Part shown: one piece after another, positions 19,000 through 27,021 of the stretch
Layout: every line of letters starts with the position of its first letter
How positions within the stretch are numbered: the first letter of the stretch is position 1
Source of the DNA: Rickettsiales bacterium
GTDB taxonomy: Bacteria > Pseudomonadota > Alphaproteobacteria > G027485855
Direction: 5' to 3'
Length of the DNA: 64,000 bases
Assembly: GCA_027485855.1 (NCBI GenBank)
Contig: JAIXQD010000019.1
Location: 62,001-126,000 of the forward strand
Position numbers and translations under genes: made by a program
Notes under the pieces: generated by a model
Told to the model about the DNA's origin: nothing
What the model saw: only the letters and a program-made list of their open reading frames with translations
Databases searched by the model: none

Positions 19000-20913
19000 G
19001 TGAACGCTTTTGGTAAAAATATCGTGCTCTGGCTGGTTATCGGCGTTTTGCTTACCACCTTGCTCAATCTGTTTCAAAATCCGGCCGAGCGTGGCGCGGG
19101 CGCGCAAATACCCTTTAGCGAATTTTTATCACGCGCCAAAACTGGCGAAGTGAGCGATGTTGTGGTGCGCGGCCAAAATATTCAAGGCCGTCTGGCCGAT
19201 GGCAAAAGCTTTGCCAGCTATATGCCACAAGGCACAAATTTAGTGCAGCTTTTGGCCGACAAGCCGGTGCGCCTAACCGCACAACCCGACGACAGCAACG
19301 CACCCAGCCTGTGGGGCATTTTGCTCAGCTGGTTTCCGATGTTGCTGCTCATTGGTGTGTGGATTTTCTTTATGCGGCAGATGCAATCGGGCGGCGGCAA
19401 GGCCATGGGCTTTGGCAAATCGCGCGCTAAATTGCTCACTGAAAAAACTGGCAAAGTCACCTTTGATGATGTGGCCGGCGTGGATGAAGCCAAACAAGAA
19501 TTAGAAGAAGTGGTTGAGTTTTTAAAAGACCCGCAAAAATTTCAGCGCCTTGGGGGTAAAATTCCTAAGGGGGTGCTGTTGGTGGGCCCTCCTGGCACCG
19601 GTAAAACGCTCATTGCCCGCGCTGTGGCGGGTGAGGCCAATGTGCCGTTTTTTACCATCTCTGGCTCTGACTTTGTTGAGATGTTTGTGGGTGTTGGTGC
19701 CGCACGCGTGCGCGATATGTTTGAGCAAGGCAAAAAAAATGCGCCTTGCCTTATCTTTATTGATGAGATTGACGCGGTGGGCCGGCATCGTGGTGCCGGG
19801 CTTGGCGGCGGCAATGATGAGCGCGAGCAAACCCTAAACCAAATGCTCGTCGAGATGGATGGGTTTGAAAGCAATGAGGGCGTTATTCTTATTGCCGCCA
19901 CCAACCGCCCTGATGTGCTCGACCCCGCTTTGCTGCGCCCGGGCCGCTTCGATCGGCAAGTGACAGTGCCCAACCCCGATGTGCAGGGTCGTGAAAAAAT
20001 TCTGCGTGTGCATATGCGCAAAGTGCCGCTGGGCCCCGATGTTGAGCCAAAAGTCATTGCGCGCGGCACACCAGGGTTTTCGGGCGCTGATTTATCTAAT
20101 CTGGTCAATGAGGCCGCTTTGCTGGCCGCCCGCGGTGGCAAGCGCGTTGTCGGCATGGTCGATTTTGAAGCAGCCAAAGATAAAGTGATGATGGGCAGCG
20201 AGCGCCGCTCAATGGTGATGACCGAAAAAGAAAAAGAGCTCACCGCTTACCATGAGGCGGGCCATGCGCTGATTACTTTGGTGGTGCCCGAGGCTGACCC
20301 ACTGCACAAGGTAACCATTATTCCGCGTGGTCGGGCTTTGGGCGTCACCATGAGCCTGCCCGAGCGCGATAAATATGGCTATAGCAAATTAGAGATGGAA
20401 TCGCGCCTCGCTATTTTATTTGGTGGCCGTGTGGCCGAGGAGATTATCTTTGGCCCCGACCAAGTCACCACCGGTGCGGGCAATGATATCTTGCAAGCAA
20501 CTGGCCTTGCGCGCCGCATGGTCACCGAGTTTGGCATGAGCGATAAACTGGGCCGTGTGCGTTATTCGGCCAATGAGCAAGAGGTGTTTTTGGGGCATAG
20601 TGTGGCGCAATCGCGCAATGTCTCTGAAAATACCGCCAATATGATTGATGCTGAAGTGCTGAGGCTGGTCAGTGAGGGCGAAGAAAAAGCGCGGCAGATT
20701 CTGCAAGAGCGCCTTGAAGCCTTGCATAAAATTGCCAAAGCCTTGCTTGAGTATGAAACACTTTCAGGCGATGAGGTGCAGCAGCTGCTGCGCGGCGAAA
20801 CCATCAACCGCGATGGTGCACCGAGCCAGCCCAAAATGGGCGCGGCACCTAAGCGTGGTTCGCTGCCGGGTGCTGGCAGTGTGGGCGATGCCTCAACGCC
20901 GCTTACGGTGTAG
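19000..20913 (+). CDS. ftsH: ATP-dependent membrane metalloprotease FtsH
   Basis: Membrane-anchored AAA+ protease that degrades LpxC, misassembled membrane proteins and regulators. I choose the GTG at 19000 because AAGGAG lies seven bases upstream and it yields the family N-terminus ([17 protein letters not shown]1). TM2 is at about residues 100-120 ([17 protein letters not shown]). Walker A GPPGTGKT is at 196-203, the second region of homology reads [20 protein letters not shown], and the zinc site HEAGH is at 418-422. The 637-residue length is normal. The last 13 bases are duplicated after the stop. Confidence 0.97.
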   Translation: MNAFGKNIVLWLVIGVLLTTLLNLFQNPAERGAGAQIPFSEFLSRAKTGEVSDVVVRGQNIQGRLADGKSFASYMPQGTNLVQLLADKPVRLTAQPDDSNAPSLWGILLSWFPMLLLIGVWIFFMRQMQSGGGKAMGFGKSRAKLLTEKTGKVTFDDVAGVDEAKQELEEVVEFLKDPQKFQRLGGKIPKGVLLVGPPGTGKTLIARAVAGEANVPFFTISGSDFVEMFVGVGAARVRDMFEQGKKNAPCLIFIDEIDAVGRHRGAGLGGGNDEREQTLNQMLVEMDGFESNEGVILIAATNRPDVLDPALLRPGRFDRQVTVPNPDVQGREKILRVHMRKVPLGPDVEPKVIARGTPGFSGADLSNLVNEAALLAARGGKRVVGMVDFEAAKDKVMMGSERRSMVMTEKEKELTAYHEAGHALITLVVPEADPLHKVTIIPRGRALGVTMSLPERDKYGYSKLEMESRLAILFGGRVAEEIIFGPDQVTTGAGNDILQATGLARRMVTEFGMSDKLGRVRYSANEQEVFLGHSVAQSRNVSENTANMIDAEVLRLVSEGEEKARQILQERLEALHKIAKALLEYETLSGDEVQQLLRGETINRDGAPSQPKMGAAPKRGSLPGAGSVGDASTPLTV

Positions 20914-20926
20914 GCTTACGGTGTAG
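20901..20926 (+). repeat. 13-base perfect tandem duplication across the ftsH stop codon
   Basis: GCTTACGGTGTAG is present at 20901-20913 and again at 20914-20926. The first copy ends with the ftsH TAG. The second directly abuts the stop codon of the convergent ankyrin gene at 20927. Confidence 0.95.
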
Positions 20927-22504
20927 TTAGGGGTTGCTGCTCAATTTTTTAGTGGTGCCAGCAAAGCCTTTGCGGGGCGGCCTTCTGGGTTGCTGTTTGG
21001 CGATATGCGTTTGTAAGACTAACAACATGTCGGAGCGGCCAAACCGAAACGCCTGATGCAAAGCATAGTCGTTATCGGTATGCACATCGGCACCATGCTC
21101 AAGCAGCAGCTTGACCATAGCAACGCGGCAATAATCTACCGCCCAACGCAGGGCAGCGCCATTGTCGGCGCGCGCATCTGCACCATGTTTGAGCAGCAGC
21201 CGCGCAATTTCAGTATCGCCATTTCGTGCAACTCGACCCAAAGTGTAGCTATTGCCGAGAGGAACGACGGCGCCATGCTTGAGCAGCAGTTTTACAGCTT
21301 CGATATTGCCATTTTGTGCCGAGGTGCGCAGGGCACTGTCATTATCGGCATGCACATCGGCGCCATGCTTGAGCAGCAATTTCACTATAGCCGTATGGCC
21401 ATAAGCAGCAGCACGGCGGAGAGCCCCATCATTATAGGCACGCACATCGGCGCCCAATTTAATCATCGCTGCCGCAGTTTTGGTTAGTCCCCGTGTTGCC
21501 GCTTTAAGCAGGTAATCATCTTTTTCGTCTGCAGTTAATTTGGCGCTCGCGAGTTTTTTTATCAGCGCGGTCTCGCTCATCGGGGCGTGGGGCGCAAAGT
21601 TACGGCCGGCCGTTATAAGGTCAAACACTTTGCTTAAATCGGCCTTATCAATGGCGGGCTGTAGTAAGGGCAGTGCAGCATCGAGGTTTGTAAAAAATGC
21701 AGCTAAGGTCGGTAGTTTTTTAAGTAGCGCTTGCTGTTGCTCGGGCTCTTGCCTTGTATCCTCTGCATCAAATAGGCTGGTGATTTTGCCATTTTCTAGT
21801 ACAAACGCGTGCTTACCAATTCCGCTGGCCTCAAGATAAAGCAAGGTTTTTTCGGGGAAATAATCTTCAAAATAATTTATATCCCGCGCTGCTGTGCACC
21901 AACGTGTGCCCGAGCCAAACTCTTGGCTGGCAGCAATGGTGAGTGGCATAACCAGCCGCCATTGCGCTGTTTGGCCAACAACAATGGCTTGGTTGCTATC
22001 TATAAATTCCTGCTGAGTTGGGCTGAGGGGTTTAAACTCGGTCGCCACCTCGCCACGCAGGGCTTTGAGCTGTTGATAAAGCTCAAAGGGGCTGTCTATG
22101 GCAAAAAGGTCGGTGCTAATGCCCGCGCGTTTTTTAATAACATTGGACGTGCTGTGATAAAGCGCGAGGTCATCCGCATATTTAGATAAATCTTCGAGCA
22201 GCAAGGCCTGTGGTGGATTAGTTTGTGTTTGTGCCACCCAGTTTTGCCGATAGCGCGTTAACAGCCAGTTTTGATATTTGCTGGCTTGTTGTGCGGGTAA
22301 ATCGGGCACGGAAGCAGCTATTTGCTGCATGGCGGTGCGTACCGCTGCTGCTAAAGCATCATCACCCGCCACCTGCGCATTTTGTGCAAACAGCGCGGCG
22401 ATTTCCTCATGCAGCCTACTCTGCCCACCCGCGGCACGCAGCGCCACAATGGCCTTCTCAAAGCCACTTACATGCGCACGCAAAAGATTATTCGATAATC
22501 GCAT
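20927..22504 (-). CDS. Ankyrin-repeat protein with WCTA-type N-terminal domain, paralogue A
   Basis: Function unknown. Residues 1-320 form a domain shared with the next gene. It contains GTRWCTAARDINYFEDYF (W202, C203) followed by LLYLEASG and SLFDAED (245-249). That arrangement recalls a motif I associate with uncharacterised phage proteins (WCTA, N-F-Y, LY, D-x-x-D), from memory only. Residues 329-508 are six ankyrin units of 30 rather than 33 residues, consensus ALRxAAxxGHTExVKLLLKH. A basic Pro-rich tail ends the protein. No signal peptide or membrane helix is evident. Convergent with ftsH, with no spacer to the duplicated ftsH tail. No Shine-Dalgarno is seen before the ATG. It is 42 bases from its paralogue and could be a host-interaction or phage-related protein. 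Confidence 0.8.
   Translation of the reverse strand: MRLSNNLLRAHVSGFEKAIVALRAAGGQSRLHEEIAALFAQNAQVAGDDALAAAVRTAMQQIAASVPDLPAQQASKYQNWLLTRYRQNWVAQTQTNPPQALLLEDLSKYADDLALYHSTSNVIKKRAGISTDLFAIDSPFELYQQLKALRGEVATEFKPLSPTQQEFIDSNQAIVVGQTAQWRLVMPLTIAASQEFGSGTRWCTAARDINYFEDYFPEKTLLYLEASGIGKHAFVLENGKITSLFDAEDTRQEPEQQQALLKKLPTLAAFFTNLDAALPLLQPAIDKADLSKVFDLITAGRNFAPHAPMSETALIKKLASAKLTADEKDDYLLKAATRGLTKTAAAMIKLGADVRAYNDGALRRAAAYGHTAIVKLLLKHGADVHADNDSALRTSAQNGNIEAVKLLLKHGAVVPLGNSYTLGRVARNGDTEIARLLLKHGADARADNGAALRWAVDYCRVAMVKLLLEHGADVHTDNDYALHQAFRFGRSDMLLVLQTHIAKQQPRRPPRKGFAGTTKKLSSNP
20981..21520 (-). repeat. Six 90-base ankyrin-coding units (paralogue A)
   Basis: Six direct, diverged 90-base units encode residues 329-508. 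The first and last are the most degenerate. Each encodes a 30-residue unit ending around KHGADVHADN. Confidence 0.85.
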
Positions 22505-22546
22505 GGGGCTAGTTTAAACCCAAATGCCGAAAGTAATTAGCAATTA
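22505..22546 (-). repeat. Conserved leader of ankyrin paralogue A (copy of 24239-24280)
   Basis: The 42 bases directly upstream of paralogue A match those upstream of paralogue B at 39 positions, so the duplication included the 5' leader. In this copy the inverted repeat is imperfect (GGGGCTA against TAAACCC). Confidence 0.85.
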
Positions 22547-24238
22547 CTAATTTAGCTGTTGACCGCTGCCCGCCACCCGTTTTGCCACAGGTTTTTCTGG
22601 GCGTGATGTTTGCGCCGCAGCTTCTTTAGCAATATGTGCTTCGAGTATTTTTACTACCTCGGTGTAGCGGAAAGCTGTAGCCACGCTTAGGGCGCGGTTA
22701 TTATTGGCATGTATATCTGCGCCATGTTTTAGTAGCAGCCTTACAGTTTCGGCGCGGCCATGTTTTGTTGCCCAGAGCAGGGCTTCGTCATTATTGGCAT
22801 GCACATTGGCGCCATGTTTTAGTAGCAGCCTTACAGTTTCGGTGTGGCCATTTTCTGCCGCCCTGCGCAGGGCATAGTTATCATTAGTATTTATCTTCGC
22901 ACCATGCTTTAGCAGCAGTTTTACTGTCTCTGTATTGCCACGTCCTGATGCCACACGCAGAGCTTCGTCATTATTGGCATGTATATCTGCGCCATGCTTT
23001 AGTAGCAGCTTTATGGTTTCGGTGTGGCCACATCCTGCTGCCCAACGAAGGGCCTCGTCATAATCGGCATGCACATCTGCGCCATGTTTTATTAGCAGCT
23101 TTACAGTTTCGGTGTGGCCGTTAGATGCCGCAAGGCGCAGGGCATAGTTACCATCGGCATATACTTTAGCGCCTGTTGCTAGCAAAGCTTTGGTTGTGGC
23201 CAACAAGCCGTGTCCAGCAGCTTTGCCTAAGTATTTGTCTTTATCTGCTTGTGAGAAATTGCTGCGACCGACTTTTTCTGCCAAAGTCGCGTCGTTAATA
23301 GTGGCATAAGGCGCAAGGTTGCGGCTAGCGATAGTTAGATCAAACGCTTTGGTAAAATTGGCCATATCAATGGCTGGCTTTAGCTGGAAGGTAACGACAT
23401 CAAAATTTTGCAGCTGCGCTGCGAGTGTGGGTAGCTTATCGAGCAGCGCGTGCCGTTGCGCTTGTGTTTGCTGGGTATCTTCGGCATCAAACAATTCGGT
23501 GATTTTGCCATTTTGCAGCACAAAAGCATATTTGCCGCGACTTGCTTTATCTGGGCCGCTGGCCTCAAGGTAAAGCAAAACATTGTTGGGGAAATAATCT
23601 TCAAAATAATTTATATCCCTTGCTGCCGTGCACCAACGTGTGCCCGCGCCAAACTCTTGGCTGGCAGCAATGGTGAGTGGCATCACCAGCCGCCATTGCG
23701 CTGTTTGGCCGATGATGACAGCCTCGTTGCTATCTATAAAAGCCTGCTGAGTTGTGGTGAGTTGTTTAAACTCAGTCGCCACTTCGCCACGCAGGGCTTT
23801 GAGCTGTTGATAAAGTTCAAATGGGTTGTCTATGGTAAAAAGGTCGGTGCTGATACCGGCGCGTTTTTTAATAACATTGGACGTATTGTGATAAAGCGCG
23901 AGGTCCTCGGCATATTTAGATAAATCTTCCAGCAACAGCGGCTGTGGTGGGTTTATTTCAGTTTGATTTGCCCAGTTTTGCCGATAGCGGGTAAGCAGCC
24001 AGTTTTGATATTTGCTGGCTTGCTGTGCGGGTAAGTCTGGCACGGCAGCGGCGATTTGCTGCATGGCTGTGCGTATGGCCGCTTGCAGCGCATCATCACC
24101 CGCAACTTGCACGTTTTGGCTAAATAACTCGGCAATTTCGTCGTGCAACCTACTTTGCCCATTTGCGGCACGCAGCGCCACAATGGCCTTCTCAAAGCCG
24201 CTTAAATGCGCACGCAAAAGATTATTCGATAATCGCAT
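22547..24238 (-). CDS. Ankyrin-repeat protein with WCTA-type N-terminal domain, paralogue B
   Basis: Paralogue of the preceding gene and colinear with it; only about nine of the first 89 residues differ. The N-terminal domain again has GTRWCTAARDINYFEDYF, then LFDAED, with a five-residue insertion near LEASGPDKASRGKYAFV. The ankyrin block covers residues 334-543, with seven 30-residue units against six in paralogue A, closer to one another (DEALRWAAGCGHTETIKLLL, NYALRRAAENGHTETVRLLL). An acidic-to-basic Ala-rich tail follows. No Shine-Dalgarno is visible; the leader has a perfect 7-base inverted repeat touching the ATG. Function unknown. Confidence 0.8.
   Translation of the reverse strand: MRLSNNLLRAHLSGFEKAIVALRAANGQSRLHDEIAELFSQNVQVAGDDALQAAIRTAMQQIAAAVPDLPAQQASKYQNWLLTRYRQNWANQTEINPPQPLLLEDLSKYAEDLALYHNTSNVIKKRAGISTDLFTIDNPFELYQQLKALRGEVATEFKQLTTTQQAFIDSNEAVIIGQTAQWRLVMPLTIAASQEFGAGTRWCTAARDINYFEDYFPNNVLLYLEASGPDKASRGKYAFVLQNGKITELFDAEDTQQTQAQRHALLDKLPTLAAQLQNFDVVTFQLKPAIDMANFTKAFDLTIASRNLAPYATINDATLAEKVGRSNFSQADKDKYLGKAAGHGLLATTKALLATGAKVYADGNYALRLAASNGHTETVKLLIKHGADVHADYDEALRWAAGCGHTETIKLLLKHGADIHANNDEALRVASGRGNTETVKLLLKHGAKINTNDNYALRRAAENGHTETVRLLLKHGANVHANNDEALLWATKHGRAETVRLLLKHGADIHANNNRALSVATAFRYTEVVKILEAHIAKEAAAQTSRPEKPVAKRVAGSGQQLN
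22610..23239 (-). repeat. Seven 90-base ankyrin-coding units (paralogue B)
   Basis: Tandem 90-base units encode residues 334-543. The middle five are very similar in DNA, with a recurring TTTTAGTAGCAGCCTTACAG-type stretch on the plus strand, consistent with recent expansion or homogenisation. Confidence 0.85.
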
Positions 24239-24280
24239 GGGGCTAGTTTAGCCCCAAATGCCGAAAGTATTTAGCAATTA
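24239..24280 (-). promoter_or_regulatory. Leader of ankyrin paralogue B with inverted repeat at the start codon
   Basis: GGGGCTA (24239-24245), three bases, then TAGCCCC (24249-24255) form a perfect 7-base inverted repeat whose edge touches the start codon. No ribosome-binding sequence is seen. A stem here would hold the start region, so it may control translation, or it may be an operator. Confidence 0.4.
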
Positions 24281-24298
24281 TGGCTTACCCACCCAGTT

Positions 24299-25030
24299 TT
24301 ATGGGGCGGGCGTATCGGGTGTGGCGGCTGGCGGCGTATTGGCACCGGGCTTTTGCGGCTGAAGCGCGCCGGAAGATTTCTCGGCAAGTTTTTCTGCGGC
24401 CTCTTGTGCTGCCTCAATTTTGGCCTTACGCGCGGCCATTTCGGCATTACTCACGGCATGAATATGGCCAATAAAGCTGGCAACATGCTGAGCAAGATTG
24501 CCCGAAAATTCATAATATAAAACCTGCGCCCCGCTGGCATCGCGCATATTTTTGACGCTGATCTCTTGCTCGTTAAATTTCCACGGCTTGGCGGCATACC
24601 AATCAAGCGCGCCATCGGCGGCTTTAAGGCCATTTTCAAAACTGCCAAACCATAAATTCATAAAGCGCACCCATTTTTTGGCGGCAAAAGTTTTGGGGTC
24701 GTCCTGCTGTAGCTTGATAAACTCTTTAGCTATTTTGCTATCGGCCGCGCGCCCTGCTGCTACGGCAAGCTCAATACGATAGGTGGCGCTGTTGGGTGTG
24801 GCCGCACTGGCTGCCATAGGCGCGGTAATTTGCTGAATATTCAAGGCAAAACGCTGCTCAAGCAAATCGGGCAGGCCCGGAAAAACCTGATTAGCATCAT
24901 TGAGAAACTGCATGCCTAACATCAGCTCTGAAAAATCCAGCTCATTAGCCAAGCCCGCCGATGGTTTTTGCGCGGTACGCGGATTAGCGGGATCTTGCAC
25001 CAAAAGCTGTGTACGGCGAGGCTTAGTCAT
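24299..25030 (-). CDS. Hypothetical protein
   Basis: Not recognised. I take the ATG at 25030 (MTKPRRTQLLV), preceded by CAGGAAA at good spacing; this gives 243 residues. The body is mostly helical and soluble by appearance (LDFSELMLGMQFLNDANQVF; KKWVRFMNLWFGSFENGLKA). Near the end is a charged helix (AARKAKIEAAQEAAEKLAEK), then a Pro/Ala-rich tail (PPAATPDTPAP). No signal peptide or membrane helix. The overall look (helical, Ala/Lys-rich end) is loosely phasin-like, but no phasin motif is visible. It lies upstream of the ankyrin pair on the same strand. Confidence 0.6.
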   Translation of the reverse strand: MTKPRRTQLLVQDPANPRTAQKPSAGLANELDFSELMLGMQFLNDANQVFPGLPDLLEQRFALNIQQITAPMAASAATPNSATYRIELAVAAGRAADSKIAKEFIKLQQDDPKTFAAKKWVRFMNLWFGSFENGLKAADGALDWYAAKPWKFNEQEISVKNMRDASGAQVLYYEFSGNLAQHVASFIGHIHAVSNAEMAARKAKIEAAQEAAEKLAEKSSGALQPQKPGANTPPAATPDTPAP

Positions 25031-25167
25031 GGTTTTCCTGTAAAAACAGAGGTGAGGCAGGCATATCGATATATAAACAAAGCCCATTTATTGCAGAGGG
25101 GCAATAGTTTTTTGCACAAAAGACAAAAATGCTATTGATAATTATTCGCAACTTGCTATGAAGGGGT

Positions 25168-26088
25168 ATGTATAAGCGCAACAGCAATCTTGATTGGGGT
25201 GGCACAAGGCAGGCAAGCAATCCTGTTGCTGATATTGCCCCAGCTCATAACAATAACTCCAATACAAATAACTCGGGCCAAACATGGCCGCATATTTTAT
25301 CGCTATGGCAGGCTTGGCGCTGGCTGCGGGCCTATTTGCAGCACGGGCAAGAAAGCATGGCGGATCATGCCTATGCCTTACTGCGTGCCAATATTTTGGC
25401 CGAGCATGAGCCACATTACGAACAACAGCTGTTGCAGCAACCCAGCTTACGCGCCCTAGCGCCCCTATTGCGCCGTGACTTTGGCCGCACTGAAGCTTTG
25501 CGCGAAGCACGCCACGCCCAGCGCTTGCTGCAAGCAAGCACCGCGCTTAATCGCTATAGTCTTTATGGTAATTATGTTGAGCTGGTGGCCAGCGAAGTGA
25601 AGCTGCTGCCAACACCCAACAACAACGCACATAACCAAAATGCGCCGCTGGTTTTTATTGGCGCAGGCCCGCTGCCGCTGACGGCTTTAATGCTGGCCGA
25701 CCTGACCCAACGCAAAATTATTGGCCTTGATTGCGATGAGCACGCCATAGAACTTGGCCGTGATACTATTGCGCGGCTTTCAGCCACAGCGCAGGTGCAG
25801 CTTATTCATTGCCGCGGCGAGGATTTTGACTATGCGCAAGCGGGCGCAGTGTGGCTGGCCAGCCTTGTGCCGCAAAAACAAGCCATTATGCAGCAGATAA
25901 AAGCAACCGCGCCCCACACACCCGTCATTGCCCGCACAGCGCAAGGCTTAAGCCAAATGCTTTACACGGCGTTCCCTGAAGATGCAGCAAAAGCACTGGG
26001 CTACAAGCTGGCAGAGCGCAGCCCAAGACGGCAGATGTATTATAATACGTCGTTGTTATTCTTGCCCGCCCGATTCTTGCCCGCTTGA
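25168..26088 (+). CDS. Nicotianamine-synthase-like protein
   Basis: Resembles nicotianamine synthase and the bacterial CntL enzymes, which transfer aminobutanoyl groups from S-adenosylmethionine to build metal-chelating opines. The key block is PLVFIGAGPLPLTALMLADL (F163-T172 core), the SAM-binding GSGPLPLT motif of that family. It is preceded by LNRYSLYGNYVELVASEVKLL, matching the Y-x-x-Y-x-x-Y-x-x-L-x-x-x-E helix. The first 40 residues are Asn-rich and poorly conserved. AAGGGG is only one base from the ATG, so the true start might be M64. No racemase, opine dehydrogenase or metallophore transporter lies nearby. The 3' end overlaps the convergent rodZ-like gene by 33 bases. Confidence 0.7.
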   Translation: MYKRNSNLDWGGTRQASNPVADIAPAHNNNSNTNNSGQTWPHILSLWQAWRWLRAYLQHGQESMADHAYALLRANILAEHEPHYEQQLLQQPSLRALAPLLRRDFGRTEALREARHAQRLLQASTALNRYSLYGNYVELVASEVKLLPTPNNNAHNQNAPLVFIGAGPLPLTALMLADLTQRKIIGLDCDEHAIELGRDTIARLSATAQVQLIHCRGEDFDYAQAGAVWLASLVPQKQAIMQQIKATAPHTPVIARTAQGLSQMLYTAFPEDAAKALGYKLAERSPRRQMYYNTSLLFLPARFLPA

Positions 26089-26961
26089 TTGCGCCGGCGC
26101 GGCATCAACATCGGCTGCGGGCGCGCGTGCTGGTGCTGCTTGCCGGCGTAAGCCCGCAGGCGTCAGCGGCAAATTACGGCGTACTTCGGCGGCCTCGCCC
26201 ATAATGCCAAAATCCTTATCGCCGACACTTAAACGAACACCACCCGCATTGCCTAAAGTCAGCCGATAGCCCTCGCCTTGTGGTAATTCAAGGCTTTGTC
26301 CAGGGCGCAACAACCGATTAAGAATAACCCGATTTTGCCCATCGCGCACCTGCACATAGGCATCGCCATCGGCGTGCAGAGTTATAGGAATAATTTCTTT
26401 TTTGGCCAACTGAGATGGGATAGCAGCGGGTTCATCGGCAGATACAGCGGGCGCGGCTACCGGAATAGCGGGCTCGGAAGCAGCTTGCTCGACTGCGGAA
26501 ACAACAGGCGCTGTTGCAGTGGTGGGCGCGGCTGGTGCGGTAATGCTAGCAGAAGCTGCGGGCTCAGCGGTCGGCTCTTGAAAGAGCCACACACTGCCCA
26601 CAATCAGCAGCAACAAGGCCAGCGCCGCACTGCCAAATAAAATAGCCTTATTGGGCAATTTGCTTTCAGCAATGGGGGTGGGCATGCTCAGCTGTGGGGC
26701 GGGCAATAACGCCGCCATTTCTTGCTTAAAGCGGGCCTGCACAGCATGCGCATCAAGCCCTAAAAACTGTGCATAGCTGCGTAAAAAGCCGCTCACATAA
26801 GCGGCACCCGGTAAATCATCAAAATGGCCGTTCTCAAGCGCCAGCAAATGCGCCTCTTTGATACGCAGCTGTGTTGCGGCATCGGCCAGCAAAATATTTT
26901 GCGCCATGCGCGCTGCACGCAGCTCGGCACCAACAGCAGAGGGGATAGAGGCATTTTTCAT
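26056..26961 (-). CDS. rodZ: RodZ-like helix-turn-helix membrane protein
   Basis: Cell-shape protein that couples MreB to the membrane. An N-terminal Xre-type HTH (residues about 8-75, GAELRAARMAQNILLADAAT and YVSGFLRSYAQFLGLD) is followed by a basic stretch. A single membrane helix (about 104-125, AILFGSAALALLLLIVGSVW) comes next, then an Ala/Pro-rich periplasmic linker and a DUF4115 beta domain (ITLHADGDAYVQVRDGQNRV). The start at 26961 (MKNASIPSAV) avoids a 12-residue extension with no ribosome site. Lies downstream of the lysC-ptsP run. Confidence 0.85.
   Translation of the reverse strand: MKNASIPSAVGAELRAARMAQNILLADAATQLRIKEAHLLALENGHFDDLPGAAYVSGFLRSYAQFLGLDAHAVQARFKQEMAALLPAPQLSMPTPIAESKLPNKAILFGSAALALLLLIVGSVWLFQEPTAEPAASASITAPAAPTTATAPVVSAVEQAASEPAIPVAAPAVSADEPAAIPSQLAKKEIIPITLHADGDAYVQVRDGQNRVILNRLLRPGQSLELPQGEGYRLTLGNAGGVRLSVGDKDFGIMGEAAEVRRNLPLTPAGLRRQAAPARAPAADVDAAPAQSSGQESGGQE
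26058..26085 (+). repeat. 15-base tandem duplication in the 3' tail of the NAS-like gene
   Basis: ATTCTTGCCCGC occurs at 26058 and again at 26073, giving the repeated peptide FLPA-R-FLPA just before the stop. The duplicated tail lies inside the overlap with the convergent rodZ-like gene, where it encodes that protein's last residues. Confidence 0.85.
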
Positions 26962-27021
26962 GTCCAAGCTATAACATAAACTGCCACAGCAAGGCAAAGC
27001 CCCACTCTTTGCGCAACAAAT

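Noticed and set aside
20981..23239. CRISPR array suggested by regular repeats
   Set aside because: The 90-base periodic units are contiguous, in frame, and encode ankyrin helices; there are no spacers.
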